NCBI RefSeq assembly: GCF_030812315.1
Contig: NZ_JAUSSM010000016.1
Span: forward strand, 1-64,000
DNA length: 64,000 nucleotides
From: Arthrobacter oryzae
Lineage (GTDB): Bacteria; Actinomycetota; Actinomycetes; Actinomycetales; Micrococcaceae
Direction of reading: 5' to 3'
How positions within the stretch are numbered: position 1 is the first letter of the stretch; the number at the start of each line of letters is the position of its first letter. Position numbers and translations under genes: made by a program. This document shows, piece after piece, positions 1-9,137 of the stretch. The notes under the pieces were generated by a model, which was not told where the DNA came from, ran no database searches, and saw nothing but the letters and a program-made list of their open reading frames with translations.

Positions 1-762
1 ATCCTCGCCGCCACCAACCCGGCAGTGGTCACCTACGACCCCGCCTACGGCTACGAAATGGGCCACATCATGCGCGACGGCATCGAGCGCATGTATGGAC
101 CAGATTCCGAAGGAAACAACGGGGACCGGAACCTGATGTACTACATCACCGTCTACAACGAACCCATCACCCAGCCAAACGAACCCGAGAACCTCGATGT
201 CAACGGTGTGCTGAAAGGCATCTATCGGGTGTCGGCGTCGGGCGCTGAAGGTCCCAGGAGCCAGATCCTGGCCTCCGGCGTCTCGGTGCCGTGGGCGCTG
301 GAGGCCCAGCGGATCCTGGCCGAGGACTGGGGCGTCTCCGCGGACGTCTGGTCCGTCACGTCCTGGAACGAACTGCGCCGCGACGGCCTCGCCGCCGAGG
401 AGGAAGCATTCCTGAATCCCGGCGAACCGGCCCGGATCCCGTTTGTGGCCCAGCAGCTGGCCGATGCGCAAGGGCCCGTCGTGGCGGTCTCGGACTACAT
501 GAAGGCCGTCCCGGACCAGATCCGCCAGTTCCTCCCGCACCAGTACGCCTCGCTCGGCGCGGACGGCTTCGGCTTCTCCGACACCCGGGCCGCGGCACGC
601 CGCTTCTTCAAGAACGACACCCACTCCATCGTGGTGAAGACGCTGCAGCTGCTCGCGGCGAGGGGCGACGTCGAGGCGGGCGCGCCGTCGTACGCCATGG
701 ACCGCTACAAGCTCCTGGACGTCAACGCCGGGACTACCGGCGGAGCGGGCGGCGACGCCTGA
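1..762 (+). CDS. aceE: Pyruvate dehydrogenase E1 component (homodimeric type), C-terminal part
   Basis: The frame is open from base 1 and ends at TGA 760-762, so only the last 253 residues are present; the start lies outside the window. AceE decarboxylates pyruvate with thiamine diphosphate and hands the acetyl group to the lipoylated E2. Family segments visible are 'TYDPAYGYEMGHI', 'YYITVYNEP', the C-terminal transketolase-like stretch 'SGVSVPWALEAQRILAEDW' and 'SWNELRRDG', and the terminal 'SLGADGFGFSDTRAAARRFF'. The last dozen residues are a Gly-rich tail. No E2 or E3 gene follows within the window. Identification as the single-chain actinobacterial/proteobacterial E1, not the alpha/beta type, is confident. 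Confidence 0.93.
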   Translation: MLAATNPAVVTYDPAYGYEMGHIMRDGIERMYGPDSEGNNGDRNLMYYITVYNEPITQPNEPENLDVNGVLKGIYRVSASGAEGPRSQILASGVSVPWALEAQRILAEDWGVSADVWSVTSWNELRRDGLAAEEEAFLNPGEPARIPFVAQQLADAQGPVVAVSDYMKAVPDQIRQFLPHQYASLGADGFGFSDTRAAARRFFKNDTHSIVVKTLQLLAARGDVEAGAPSYAMDRYKLLDVNAGTTGGAGGDA

Positions 763-845
763 CGGGCCTATTCATTCGACAGCTGACGGCGGTGTCCCTT
801 CGGGGCGCCGCCGTCTGCCGTCATCTGGGTGGATAGGCTGGGGCG

Positions 846-1454
846 ATGGCTGACTCGACTGAACGGCGCACGACGGCGGTGCTGCTCGCCGCGGGGGCGG
901 GCACCCGGCTGGGGCGGGGGGCCAAGGCCCTGCTGCCGTTCCGCGGCCGGACCCTGGTCGAAGTGCTGGCCGGCGTGCTGTTCGACGGCGGCTGCCGCGA
1001 GGTGGTAATCGTCCTCGGGGCCGACATGGCGAAGGTCCGGGACGCCACCGACCTGACGCCATACACCGTCATCGAAAACCCTGACTGGCATTCCGGAATG
1101 GGCAGTTCGTTCCGGCTGGGAATTGCTGCGGCGGCAGCTGACGACCATGTGCTGATCGCCCTCGTGGACCAGCCCGGCCTGACCAAGGAAACGGTGGCCC
1201 GCGTGCTGGCTGCGCACCGGCCCGGCCGGGTGACCGCCGCCGCGTACCGCGGGCCGGACGGCACCCTCCGGCGCGGCCATCCGCTGCTGCTGGACGTAGC
1301 CCTGCGCGCCGAAGCGGCGGAATCAGCAACGGGCGACGCCGGAGCCCGGTTGTTTCTGCAGGCCCACCCGGAACTCATCGACCTGGTGGACTGCAGTGAC
1401 CAGTCCGGCGGCGAGGACCTGGACACGCCGGACCAGCTGCGGCTACTCGGGTAG
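846..1454 (+). CDS. MocA-like nucleotidyltransferase (molybdenum cofactor cytidylyltransferase family)
   Basis: 202-residue single-domain NTP-transferase. The nucleotide-binding loop 'LLAAGAGTRLGRGAKALLPF' lies at about residues 13-32, and 'IALVDQPGLTKETV' carries the metal-binding Asp of the MobA/MocA fold. MocA enzymes add CMP to molybdopterin to make the dinucleotide cofactor used by xanthine dehydrogenase-type hydroxylases; E. coli mocA lies beside xdhD in a purine cluster. Here the gene lies 2.3 kb from a fused xanthine dehydrogenase, separated by a glycosylase, DUF488 and an aldo/keto reductase, so a role in maturing that enzyme is an inference from family and neighbourhood. Other MobA-like NTP transferases share these motifs. 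The ATG follows 'GGGGCG', a weak ribosome site. Confidence 0.75.
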   Translation: MADSTERRTTAVLLAAGAGTRLGRGAKALLPFRGRTLVEVLAGVLFDGGCREVVIVLGADMAKVRDATDLTPYTVIENPDWHSGMGSSFRLGIAAAAADDHVLIALVDQPGLTKETVARVLAAHRPGRVTAAAYRGPDGTLRRGHPLLLDVALRAEAAESATGDAGARLFLQAHPELIDLVDCSDQSGGEDLDTPDQLRLLG

Positions 1455-1489
1455 GCCACAACCAACGGCCCCCAAACCGGGTGACCGGC

Positions 1490-2140
1490 CTACTGCCGGA
1501 CGCCCGCTGAGAGCAGCTCCTCCAGTCCCCGCTTGAACCCGGAGCGGCCGCCGTGGGCGGGATGCCTGATTTTCGGCACGTCCAGGCCACCTCGCTGCAG
1601 GCTGAGATGGGCCACATTGCCCACGGCCACCACGGTTTCGATGGGAAACAGCTCCGTCAGCGCCTGCCAGAACGGCGTACCAAGGGCTGCTTCAGCGGCA
1701 GTTGGCGTGCGGTTGGACAGCGGCCGTCCCGGCACATGCGTATGCCAGGGGCAGGCGCTCCACAGCACAGGCAGGAATTCCAGCTCGGCCAGCACCTGCC
1801 ACATCACTGTTGCGGTCGGCTCGGACGCAATGCCCGCCGCTTCGGGAGGCAGCACGTAGCCCTTTCCTGGCCCGAACAGCCCGAAGCTGTTCGCGGGCCC
1901 GTCGAACATGGTGCGGTTGGTGAAGGGAACGCCGGTGATCCGCATGCCCCTGAAGCCGGGAGCCTCCCCCACCAGCAGCACCTTCGGACGGCGGTCCAGC
2001 ATTTCCTGCAGGTAGATTCCCAGATTCCGCCTGCGCTGCGCGTTAGCCGGAAGGGCGTGATCGAAGAAGTTGGTGCACCCGGGTCCTGTTGCCACGGCCG
2101 CGAGCCGGTCAACAAAGCCGTCGATGGAGGATGAAGTCAT
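1490..2140 (-). CDS. Uracil-DNA glycosylase superfamily protein
   Basis: 216 residues. The superfamily's first motif is seen as 'LLVGEAPGFRGMRITGVPFT' (about residues 55-74), with a phenylalanine-containing base pocket region ('NRTMFDGPANSFG') and a C-terminal 'IRHPAHGG' in the position of the HPS/HPG DNA-intercalation motif. The four-cysteine Fe-S signature of family 4/5 enzymes is absent; only two cysteines are seen. The usual role is excision of uracil or a damaged base from DNA, but divergent members of this fold have uncertain substrates. It is convergent with the MocA-like gene and divergent from DUF488. Confidence 0.75.
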   Translation of the reverse strand: MTSSSIDGFVDRLAAVATGPGCTNFFDHALPANAQRRRNLGIYLQEMLDRRPKVLLVGEAPGFRGMRITGVPFTNRTMFDGPANSFGLFGPGKGYVLPPEAAGIASEPTATVMWQVLAELEFLPVLWSACPWHTHVPGRPLSNRTPTAAEAALGTPFWQALTELFPIETVVAVGNVAHLSLQRGGLDVPKIRHPAHGGRSGFKRGLEELLSAGVRQ

Positions 2141-2238
2141 TCGATGCCCACTTCCGTTGGCAGCCCGGTAGGGGAATCAGGATATCCGGGCCGGTTCACT
2201 GCCGCCTTGGCACCTGACCGCAGCCTTAGCATTGGGGC

Positions 2239-2763
2239 ATGGCGGACATGACCATCTTCACGGTCGGGCACTCCACGCATCCCATCGAGGAATTCATCGG
2301 CATCCTGAAGGCCCACGGCGTCAGGAAGCTGATCGATGTGCGCACCGTCCCGAAGTCGCGGCACAATCCCCAGTTCAATGAGGACGCCCTGGCGGCGAGC
2401 CTGCGTGCCAGCGGGATCACCTACCGGCGGATGCAATCCCTCGGAGGCCTGCGGCACGCCCGAAAGGACAGCGCCAACGAGGCCTGGCAAAACGCATCTT
2501 TCCGGGGCTACGCGGACTACATGCAGACTGAAGAATTCTCAACGGCCATCGGCCAGCTGCTGGAACGGGGGCGGACCAACAACGCGGCCATCATGTGCGC
2601 GGAAGCCGTCCCGTGGCGCTGCCACCGCTCACTGATCGGTGATGCGCTCGTGGTGCGGAACGTCGAGGTCCTGGACATCATGACGGAAAAGTCCGCCAAA
2701 CCCCACACCCTGACATCCTTCGCACGCGTGGACGGGGTGCGGGTCTGGTACCCGGCAGACTGA
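2239..2763 (+). CDS. DUF488 family protein
   Basis: 174 residues. The start of the DUF488 domain is clear: 'IFTVGHSTHPIEEFIGIL' followed by 'KLIDVRTVPKSRHNPQFN', a middle 'YRRMQSLGGLRHARK' and the closing 'AAIMCAEAVPWRCHRSLIGD' with a conserved Cys and His. The family is widespread and its biochemical function is unknown; the conserved Cys/His/Arg set suggests an enzyme or metal site. Two in-frame ATGs lie at the start (2239 and 2248); the first was used. It is divergently transcribed from the glycosylase-like gene across about 100 bp. Confidence 0.85.
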   Translation: MADMTIFTVGHSTHPIEEFIGILKAHGVRKLIDVRTVPKSRHNPQFNEDALAASLRASGITYRRMQSLGGLRHARKDSANEAWQNASFRGYADYMQTEEFSTAIGQLLERGRTNNAAIMCAEAVPWRCHRSLIGDALVVRNVEVLDIMTEKSAKPHTLTSFARVDGVRVWYPAD

Positions 2764-2815
2764 ATCAGTCCAGATCAATCAACCGACCAATCAGCGCCGG
2801 CGGGCGGCGGGCCGC

Positions 2816-3802
2816 CTACCAGCGCGGGTGGATCGATTCGCGGAAGTAGCGGTCGTAGATTTCGCGGACGCCGACGTCGAACGTTGTGTCAATCCCGGTG
2901 ACATCCGCCGCGGCGGCGTTGGAGCGCGCCTGGTCCACGTTTCGCGCGCCCGGGATCACCGTGCTGACGCCGTCCTGCGCCGCGATCCAAGCGATGGCCG
3001 CCTGGGCGGTGCTGACGCCGTCGGGCACGAGTTCCTCGAACTCGACCACCGCTTTGAGGCCCTGCCCGAAGTCCACGCCGGAGAAGGTCTCCCCGACATC
3101 GAACGAGGAGCCGTCGCGGTTGAAGTTCCGGTGGTCGTCCTCCGCGAAGGACGTGTCCTCCGTGTATTTGCCGGACAGCAGCCCCGAGGCGAGCGGAACC
3201 CGGGCGATGATGCCCACTCCGGCGGCCTCGGCCGCGGGCAGCACCAAGTCAAGGGGCTTGAGCCGGAAGGCGTTGAGGATGATCTGCACGGTGGCTGTGC
3301 CCTCGTGCCGGATGGCTTCGAGGGCTTCGTCGGTCCGCTCCACGCTGACGCCGTAGTTCCGGATGGCTCCGTCGGCGACGAGGGTGTCCAGTGCGTCATA
3401 GACTTCGGCGCTGCTGTACACGGCGGTGGGCGGGCAGTGCAGCTGGACCAGGTCCAGCTGCTCCGTGCCCAGGTTGCGCCGGGAACGGTCCGTCCACTCG
3501 CGGAAGTTGGCAAGGTTGTAGTTCTCCGGCTGCTGCTCCATCCGGCGGCCCATCTTGGTGGCCACCGTGATGTCCAGGCCGGGGTTGTCCGCCAGGAACG
3601 CGCCGATGGCCTGCTCGCTGCGGCCATCGCCGTAGACGTCCGCGGTGTCGAAGAACGTGACACCCGATTCCACGGACGCGGCCAGGATGTCCCGTGCCTG
3701 CGCGGTGTCCACGTCGCCCCAGTCCGCGCCAAGCTGCCAGGTCCCCAGGCCAACAATGGAGACGTTCCGTCCGGTCTTGCCCAATAAGCGCTTTTCCATC
3801 AT
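2816..3802 (-). CDS. Aldo/keto reductase
   Basis: 328-residue NADPH-dependent (alpha/beta)8-barrel reductase. Seen are the N-terminal 'GLGTWQLGADWG', the catalytic Asp/Tyr stretch 'FFDTADVYGDGRSEQAIG', Lys in 'VATKMG', the His motif 'LVQLHCPP', and the cofactor segment 'STVIPGARNVDQARSNA'. The start is ATG with only 4 bp between it and the stop of the upstream fused molybdopterin hydroxylase, so it is very probably the last gene of the purine minus-strand transcript. Substrate is not predictable; co-transcription with an aldehyde/purine hydroxylase hints at carbonyl chemistry or simple read-through. Confidence 0.88.
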   Translation of the reverse strand: MMEKRLLGKTGRNVSIVGLGTWQLGADWGDVDTAQARDILAASVESGVTFFDTADVYGDGRSEQAIGAFLADNPGLDITVATKMGRRMEQQPENYNLANFREWTDRSRRNLGTEQLDLVQLHCPPTAVYSSAEVYDALDTLVADGAIRNYGVSVERTDEALEAIRHEGTATVQIILNAFRLKPLDLVLPAAEAAGVGIIARVPLASGLLSGKYTEDTSFAEDDHRNFNRDGSSFDVGETFSGVDFGQGLKAVVEFEELVPDGVSTAQAAIAWIAAQDGVSTVIPGARNVDQARSNAAAADVTGIDTTFDVGVREIYDRYFRESIHPRW

Positions 3803-3806
3803 CCGA

Positions 3807-6716
3807 CTATAAGCCGTTAGCGCTCTCCAAACGCGAGGCCAGGCCCGCTTCCTTCAGTCCAAGGTAGATCTTGTCCCTGGCGATGGGCAGCTCGGCGAAC
3901 CTCACGCCCGTGGCGTTCCGGATGGCATTCGCCAGCGCCGGAGCAACCGGATTGAACGGGCTCTCGCTCATCGACTTCGCTCCCAGAGGACCCAGCTTGT
4001 CGCTGGTTTCGGCGAAGTACACCTCGCTGCGGGGCACGTCCGCGAAGGTGGGGATGTGGTACTGCCGCAGGATGTCCGTGGTGACCTTCCCGCCGTCGTC
4101 CACCTTCACTTCCTCGTACAGCGCGGCGCCGAGGGCCTGGGCGATCCCGCCTTCGATCTGGCCGCGGCACTGCCGCGGGTTCACCACCACGCCGGCGTCG
4201 GCGGCCTGGACGCTCTGCAGGATCTTCAGCTCCCCGGTTCCGGTGTTGACCGCCACCCGGAAGCCCTGGACATTGAACGCCACCGATCGCGGCGTCCCGC
4301 CCCAGTGCCCTTCGGTGGCAAGCTCGATGCCGGCCGCTTCCGCCGCGTCGAAGATTTCCGTCAGCGGCACCCGGGTTCCCTCGCAGATCACCGCGTCCTC
4401 CTCCAGCACGCAGCCGGAGGACTGGATCTGCCGGATGCCGGCGGCGAACGCGCGGATCCGGACCGCGAGCTCTTCGGCCGCGGCCAGCGTGGCCTTGCCT
4501 GCCACCACGGTCCCGGCCGACCCGAAAGCGCCGGTATCGTGCTGGACCAGGTCCGTGTCCGACTGCCGCACGGCGACACGCCCCGCCGTCGTGGACAGGG
4601 CGGTGGCCGCGAGCTGCGCATGGACCGTGGTGGTGCCGTTGCCGAATTCGGCGGTCCCGACGTCGGCCGCGTACGTGCCGTCCGGAAGGAGCCGGATCTT
4701 GGAGTGGGCAAAGTGGCCGCGCGGCGGGACGGTGTCGATCATGGACAGCGCCGTCCCCTCCCCCGCGACCCAGTCCGGACCCAGGTCATCCAGCCCGGCG
4801 GCCCGGTACCGTTCGAGCCCGCGCGCCAGGGCATCCTGAACCAGCCGGGTGCACTGATCCAGCCCGTAGCTTCCATAGTGCACGTCCTCCTCCGGTTCGG
4901 AATGCGTGGAGAGCATGTCGTCACCCTCGAGGACCATGTTGCGGCGGCGGAACTCCAGCGGATCCATCCCGATCCCGGTGGCGAGCTCGTCGATGCCGGA
5001 CTCGATGGCGAAGATCATCTGGCTCAGGCCGTAGCCACGGAATGCGCCGGACGGAACCGTGTTGGTGTAGACGGCGTGCGCATCCACCTTCTTGTTGGCG
5101 CACTTGTACACTCCCAGCGATTCGCCGCAGCCGTGGAACATCACGCCCGGGGCATGGTTGCCGTAGGCGCCGGTGTTGGTGAGCACGTCCAGCTGCAGCG
5201 CCGTGAGCCGGCCGTCCCTACTGGCGCCGGCCTTGAGATGGATGGTGAACGGGTGCCGGGTGGTGGAGGCCGTGAACTGCTCCGTCCGGGTGAATTCGAG
5301 CTGCACTGGCCGCTTCAGCTTCATTGCCGCCAGGGCAACAATGTCCTCGGTGAGGACCTCCTGTTTCCCGCCGAAGCCGCCGCCCACCCGGCCTGCCACC
5401 ACGCGGATCTGTTCCTCCGGCATGTCAAAGACCCGGGACAGGGTGCGCCGGACCAGGAACGGCACCTGGCTGGAGGTGCGGACCTGGAGCCGGCCGTCCG
5501 CGTCCACCGAGGCGATGGAGGCGTGTGTTTCCAATGCCGTGTGCTGCACGCGCTGGGTCCGGTAGGTCTGTTCGTGAATGAAATCGGCTTCGGTGAAACC
5601 GGCGGCCACACTGCCGAGTTCCGAGTGCAGCTCCGCCACGACGTTCTGTTCGGGCCGGCTGATTCGCGCGGTGGCCGCGTCCTTCCCGCCGTGGACGGCC
5701 GGTGCACCCGGCCGGATCGCTTCCTCGGGCGTGAAGACGGCGTCCAGCACCTGGTAGTCGACCTTGAGGGCACGCACGCCGGCTTCCGCCGCGGCCACGG
5801 AATCGGCGACGACGGCGGCGACCTTCTGTCCGATGAACCGGACGACGTCATCCAGGACGCGGGTATCGTCCGGATCGTCGGTGTAGAGCTCGTGCTGGGC
5901 GGTCGAGAAAAGCTGTGCGGGGGCGTCCTCGTGGGTGAAGACGGCCACCACGCCGGGGATTTCAAGCGCCGCGGTTGAGTCGATAGCGAGCACCCGGGCG
6001 TGGGCGTGCGGTGAACGCAGGAGCTTCAGGTGCAGCAGCCCCGGCAGTTCCTCCGCGGGCACATCAAGGGTGTAACGGGCTTTTCCGGTGACCACGGCGA
6101 GGCTGGCGGGGGCGGGCACGTCGTCGCCGAGCTGGCCCGGCTTGGGTTCCGGCTGGCCCTCACCGGCGATCCCCGAACCCGGGCCTTTGGGGTCCGGGTG
6201 TCCTTCGTGGCCGCAGATGGCATCCTCGATGGCCCGGTACCCGGTGCACCTGCAGAGATTGCCCTTGAGGTTGCGGGGCAGGTTTTCCTTCTGCTCCTCG
6301 TCGAACGTGGCGGCCGTCATCACCATGCCGGCGGTGCAGAATCCGCACTGGAATCCCTGGCGGTCCAGGAACTGCTGCTGCACAGGGTGGAGGGCGCCGG
6401 GCGTTCCTGCCGTGCTTGTGCCGTCCGCGCCGGTGCCGTTCGCGTCAGCCTGTCCGGACGATCCGCAGGCGCGCGCCAGGCCCTCGACGGTGGTGACGGC
6501 GTGCCCTTCGGCCCGCACAGCCGGGTAGATGCAGCTGTGCACGGGGGTGCCGTCGACGTGGACCGTGCAGGCTCCGCAGTCGCCGCCGTCGCAGCCCTTT
6601 TTGACGCCGAAGTTGCCCTGTTCCCGGAGGAAGGTGCGCAGGCACTGGCCGGGACGTGGTTCAGCTGCGGCCGGGACGCCGTTGATTTCGATGGTGCGGG
6701 TGGTGTCGTTGGCCAT
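3807..6716 (-). CDS. Xanthine dehydrogenase-type molybdopterin hydroxylase, fused [2Fe-2S] and Mo subunits
   Basis: 969-residue fusion. Residues 1-90 form a plant-type ferredoxin domain with C42, C47, C50 and C62; the second [2Fe-2S] domain carries C124, C127, C155 and C157 ('QCGFCTAG', 'CRCTGY'). A Gly/Thr/Ala-rich linker (about 85-107) separates the two. From about residue 200 the molybdopterin-binding domain follows, with '[12 protein letters not shown]', '[10 protein letters not shown]' and a C-terminal '[16 protein letters not shown]' holding the likely catalytic Glu. No FAD domain is present; that is the adjacent gene. The Fe-S plus Mo order matches E. coli XdhD, a purine hydroxylase. 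Expected reaction: hypoxanthine/xanthine to urate, although aldehyde oxidation cannot be excluded. The start lies 2 bp after the FAD-subunit stop. Confidence 0.9.
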   Translation of the reverse strand: MANDTTRTIEINGVPAAAEPRPGQCLRTFLREQGNFGVKKGCDGGDCGACTVHVDGTPVHSCIYPAVRAEGHAVTTVEGLARACGSSGQADANGTGADGTSTAGTPGALHPVQQQFLDRQGFQCGFCTAGMVMTAATFDEEQKENLPRNLKGNLCRCTGYRAIEDAICGHEGHPDPKGPGSGIAGEGQPEPKPGQLGDDVPAPASLAVVTGKARYTLDVPAEELPGLLHLKLLRSPHAHARVLAIDSTAALEIPGVVAVFTHEDAPAQLFSTAQHELYTDDPDDTRVLDDVVRFIGQKVAAVVADSVAAAEAGVRALKVDYQVLDAVFTPEEAIRPGAPAVHGGKDAATARISRPEQNVVAELHSELGSVAAGFTEADFIHEQTYRTQRVQHTALETHASIASVDADGRLQVRTSSQVPFLVRRTLSRVFDMPEEQIRVVAGRVGGGFGGKQEVLTEDIVALAAMKLKRPVQLEFTRTEQFTASTTRHPFTIHLKAGASRDGRLTALQLDVLTNTGAYGNHAPGVMFHGCGESLGVYKCANKKVDAHAVYTNTVPSGAFRGYGLSQMIFAIESGIDELATGIGMDPLEFRRRNMVLEGDDMLSTHSEPEEDVHYGSYGLDQCTRLVQDALARGLERYRAAGLDDLGPDWVAGEGTALSMIDTVPPRGHFAHSKIRLLPDGTYAADVGTAEFGNGTTTVHAQLAATALSTTAGRVAVRQSDTDLVQHDTGAFGSAGTVVAGKATLAAAEELAVRIRAFAAGIRQIQSSGCVLEEDAVICEGTRVPLTEIFDAAEAAGIELATEGHWGGTPRSVAFNVQGFRVAVNTGTGELKILQSVQAADAGVVVNPRQCRGQIEGGIAQALGAALYEEVKVDDGGKVTTDILRQYHIPTFADVPRSEVYFAETSDKLGPLGAKSMSESPFNPVAPALANAIRNATGVRFAELPIARDKIYLGLKEAGLASRLESANGL

Positions 6717-6718
6717 GC

Positions 6719-7669
6719 TCAGGCCCCTTCCTGCTGAGACGAAGCCTGCTGTTGCGGGGGCCAGAAATCCCCGGAGACGCGGGCGGGCGGAACCCCGGCC
6801 GGGGCCTCCAGCTCAGCCCGGATCTCCTCCGCGAGGCGGTACGTCATGTCTTTGCGCCAGACCGGCAGGCCGTGGATGTCGTCGTGGTACAGCTCCGCCG
6901 GAATGGCGGCGTCCAGCGCTTCGACGAGGGCGGCCGCAGACGTCGACGCGCCGGACGGCGCCTCCCCCGTCGGAGCCGGAAAGCGCAGCTGGACGGGGCG
7001 TTTGGTGGCGGCGGTGACGGTGAGGACGAGGGTGCCGCCGGCGTCGAGCCTTCCAATCAGCAGCACTCCGGACCGGCCCAGGTTGCTGAGCGAAAGCCGC
7101 CGGAACGCCACCCGGGAGGAAAGGGCCAATGCCGGCAGGTGGATGCTGCGCAGGAGTTCGCCGGGCGCCAGGCAGTTCTTGCCGTCCCCCGTGACGAAGT
7201 CGGCAACGGGCACGGTGCGGCGTGCCCCGCCCGGGCTGAGCACGGTGGCCTCACCGTCGAGCGCGGCGCACAGCGAAATCATGGGACCGGCGGGCAGCGA
7301 CGTACAGAGGTTGCCGCCCACGGTGGACATGTTCCACACCTTGAACGAGGCCACGAAGGAGTCGCCGCAGGGGCGGACGAGGTCCAGTGCGGGCCAGGCG
7401 GCTGCCCGTTCCCCCAAAACGTCGGAGGACGGCAGGGCATACAGCTCCGCTACGGTGCAGGTTGCGGCGAGCTCGATGCCGCTGTCCGTCACGGTGACCG
7501 CGGGCCAGCCGGCGGCGCCGAGATCCAGCAGGCGGCGCAGCGGTTCCTTGCCGAACGCGAGGCTCCCGTAAGAGAAGAGGACCGTTCCGCCGGCGAGCCA
7601 GGCATCCCCGTCGCGCCATTCGGCCGGGTCCTCAGTGCGGACCACGGCCTCGATGGTGTTCATGTCCAT
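6719..7669 (-). CDS. FAD-binding subunit of xanthine dehydrogenase-type hydroxylase
   Basis: 316-residue FAD-binding (CoxM/YgfM-like) subunit, carrying electrons from the Fe-S clusters to NAD+ or another acceptor. Visible are '[13 protein letters not shown]' near residue 26 (FAD loop), '[17 protein letters not shown]' (second FAD-binding loop) and the C-terminal '[19 protein letters not shown]'. The ATG at 7669 was chosen because AGGAG lies 6 bp upstream; the frame runs further upstream but that part is the reverse frame of the neighbouring gene. It overlaps the end of the XdhC gene by 10 bp and ends 2 bp before the fused Fe-S/Mo gene, so the three are translationally coupled. Gene order XdhC-FAD-FeS/Mo supports a single enzyme unit. 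Confidence 0.88.
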   Translation of the reverse strand: MDMNTIEAVVRTEDPAEWRDGDAWLAGGTVLFSYGSLAFGKEPLRRLLDLGAAGWPAVTVTDSGIELAATCTVAELYALPSSDVLGERAAAWPALDLVRPCGDSFVASFKVWNMSTVGGNLCTSLPAGPMISLCAALDGEATVLSPGGARRTVPVADFVTGDGKNCLAPGELLRSIHLPALALSSRVAFRRLSLSNLGRSGVLLIGRLDAGGTLVLTVTAATKRPVQLRFPAPTGEAPSGASTSAAALVEALDAAIPAELYHDDIHGLPVWRKDMTYRLAEEIRAELEAPAGVPPARVSGDFWPPQQQASSQQEGA

Positions 7670-8946
7670 GGGGTCTCCTGGTGTTGCGTGGTGTTCACGT
7701 GGTGAGTGGGGCCGGCGTGAATTGGGCCGGTGTGAATTGGGCCGGTGCCGTCCTTCAGTGATGATGCCTGCACGGATGCCCCAGCGCTGCGGCTGGCCAC
7801 CAGCTCGGCGGTGATGGACACAGCGACTTCGGCCGGGGTCACGGCACCGAGATCCAGGCCGATGGGCGAATGCAGCCGGGACAGTGCCTCGGCAGGGACC
7901 CCTGCGGCCAGCAGCGAATCGACGCGCTGCCGGTGGCTGCGTCGTGATCCCATGGCGCCCACGTACGCCAGGTCCAGGCTCAGCGCCGTTTCCAGCAGCG
8001 GGATGTCGAACTTGGGATCGTGGGTCAGGATGCAGGCTACGGTCCGGGCATCGATCCGCCCTGCCGCGTTTTCCTCCGCCAGATAGCGGTGCGGCCAGGC
8101 AGTGACCACCTGGTCCGCGCCCGCGAACCGGGACTGCCCGGCGAAGGCGGGCCGGGCGTCGCACAGCGTCACGTGGTAGCCCAGCAGCTGGGCCGCGGGC
8201 AGCAGGGCGGCGCCGAAGTCGTTGGCGCCGAAGATCAGCAGGCGGGCTGGCGTAAGCCGGCTCTCCACCAGCAGGGTGATGGGCTCCGGGCCGATTTCGG
8301 CGGTTTGTGCCGCGGCCCCCGGGTTTGCCTCGTGGAGGCAGCCCCGCGGCGGGGCGAGCCGGACCAGCCCGGTCCGGCCGCCGCGCAGCAGCGGTTCCAG
8401 CTGGGCGGCCGCGGCCAGCCGCAGCCGCCTGGCTTCCGGAGTTCCAACAGAGGCAAGTCCCAGCAGGGCCGCGAGTTCGGCGGAAGACGCCACCAGGAAG
8501 GACGCCGGATCAGGGATCACGACGGCGCCGCCCCCGTGGGCGTCCATCCTCCTGATCAGCGCCAGGGCACTGGCGGGGCCGTGCCCGGCGAGCGCCCGCA
8601 GGCTCTCCAGCCGGAGGCCCCCCGGGGCCGAGCCAAGCGGCTCGATGTGGATCTCCAGCTCCCCGCCGCAGGTGAGCCCGACGGCGAACGCATCCTCGGT
8701 GCTGTAGCCGAAAAACTCGCGGCGGGTGCCGCCGTCGTGCATTGCGGCCAGCGCCGCCTCCACGACGGCGCCCTCCACGCAGCCGCCGGACAGGCTGCCC
8801 AGGACTTCTCCCGCCTCGGACACGAGCATGGACGTGCCCAGCGGCCTCGGCACGGATCCGCCGGCGCCCACCACGGTGGCCACGGCGCAGCGCTGGCCGG
8901 TAGCGGCGGGCTGCCATTCCTTCAGTGAAGGCATCAGATCCAACAT
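7660..8946 (-). CDS. XdhC/CoxI family molybdoenzyme maturation factor
   Basis: 428 residues. The N-terminal XdhC domain has 'VATVVGAGGSVPRPLGTSM' and the conserved 'GSLSGGCVEGAVVEAA' with Cys. The C-terminal Rossmann domain has 'LLIFGANDFGAALLPAAQLL', then 'VVTAWPHRYL' and 'YVGAMGSRRSHRQRV'. XdhC binds molybdenum cofactor and delivers the sulphurated form to xanthine dehydrogenase. Start ATG follows 'AAGGGAG'. The last ~30 residues are unusual: a His/Gly/Pro tail repeating 'GPIHT', 'GPIHA', 'GPTHH', encoded by 15-bp tandem repeats just before the ribosome site of the FAD-subunit gene. The tail is not part of the family fold. Confidence 0.88.
   Translation of the reverse strand: MLDLMPSLKEWQPAATGQRCAVATVVGAGGSVPRPLGTSMLVSEAGEVLGSLSGGCVEGAVVEAALAAMHDGGTRREFFGYSTEDAFAVGLTCGGELEIHIEPLGSAPGGLRLESLRALAGHGPASALALIRRMDAHGGGAVVIPDPASFLVASSAELAALLGLASVGTPEARRLRLAAAAQLEPLLRGGRTGLVRLAPPRGCLHEANPGAAAQTAEIGPEPITLLVESRLTPARLLIFGANDFGAALLPAAQLLGYHVTLCDARPAFAGQSRFAGADQVVTAWPHRYLAEENAAGRIDARTVACILTHDPKFDIPLLETALSLDLAYVGAMGSRRSHRQRVDSLLAAGVPAEALSRLHSPIGLDLGAVTPAEVAVSITAELVASRSAGASVQASSLKDGTGPIHTGPIHAGPTHHVNTTQHQETPWT
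7702..7746 (-). repeat. 15-bp tandem repeat (3 copies) in the 3' end of the XdhC gene
   Basis: Two identical copies (7717-7731 and 7732-7746) of gtgaattgggccggt, and a diverged third copy at 7702-7716. Read on the minus strand they encode the pentapeptides GPIHT, GPIHA and GPTHH. The array is in frame and sits upstream of the next gene's ribosome site, so copy-number change would alter the XdhC tail and its spacing from that site without breaking the frame. Confidence 0.85.
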
Positions 8947-9074
8947 TGCTGCACTCCCTTTTCCTGTGCGGCGATGGTGTCCATATTCTCTTTCCTATCC
9001 TGCGCCGGGGGAAGCACCGGCGGTAGCGGCGCCTGCGTCAGTTGGGTTGCAGTTTGGTGGATCAGCAGTTTGGT

Positions 9075-9109
9075 GGACCGGGGCCGGCCCCATCTGCCAG
9101 CCCCGGTCC
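9075..9109 (-). terminator. Hairpin between the purine permease and XdhC genes
   Basis: Inverted repeat ggaccggggc / gccccggtcc with a 15-nt loop, lying 29 bp downstream of the permease stop on the minus strand. There is no T tract, so it may be a partial terminator, a processing site or a decay barrier inside the operon. The 191-bp gap also holds a 12-bp direct repeat (cagtttggtgga at 9050 and 9066). Confidence 0.5.
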
Positions 9110-9137
9110 GGTCTGTGTGGTCCCTACGCGGGGGTCC

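Noticed and set aside
4056-5978. 640-codon open frame on the plus strand over the fused hydroxylase gene
   Set aside because: Mirror frame of a high-GC gene; the composition is His/Arg/Gly/Val-rich and no family resemblance is seen, while the minus strand has clear Fe-S and molybdopterin motifs.
6719-8164. Longer (481-codon) version of the FAD-subunit gene
   Set aside because: The extra N-terminal part is an off-frame reading of XdhC; AGGAG before ATG 7669 and the FAD-loop position define the start.
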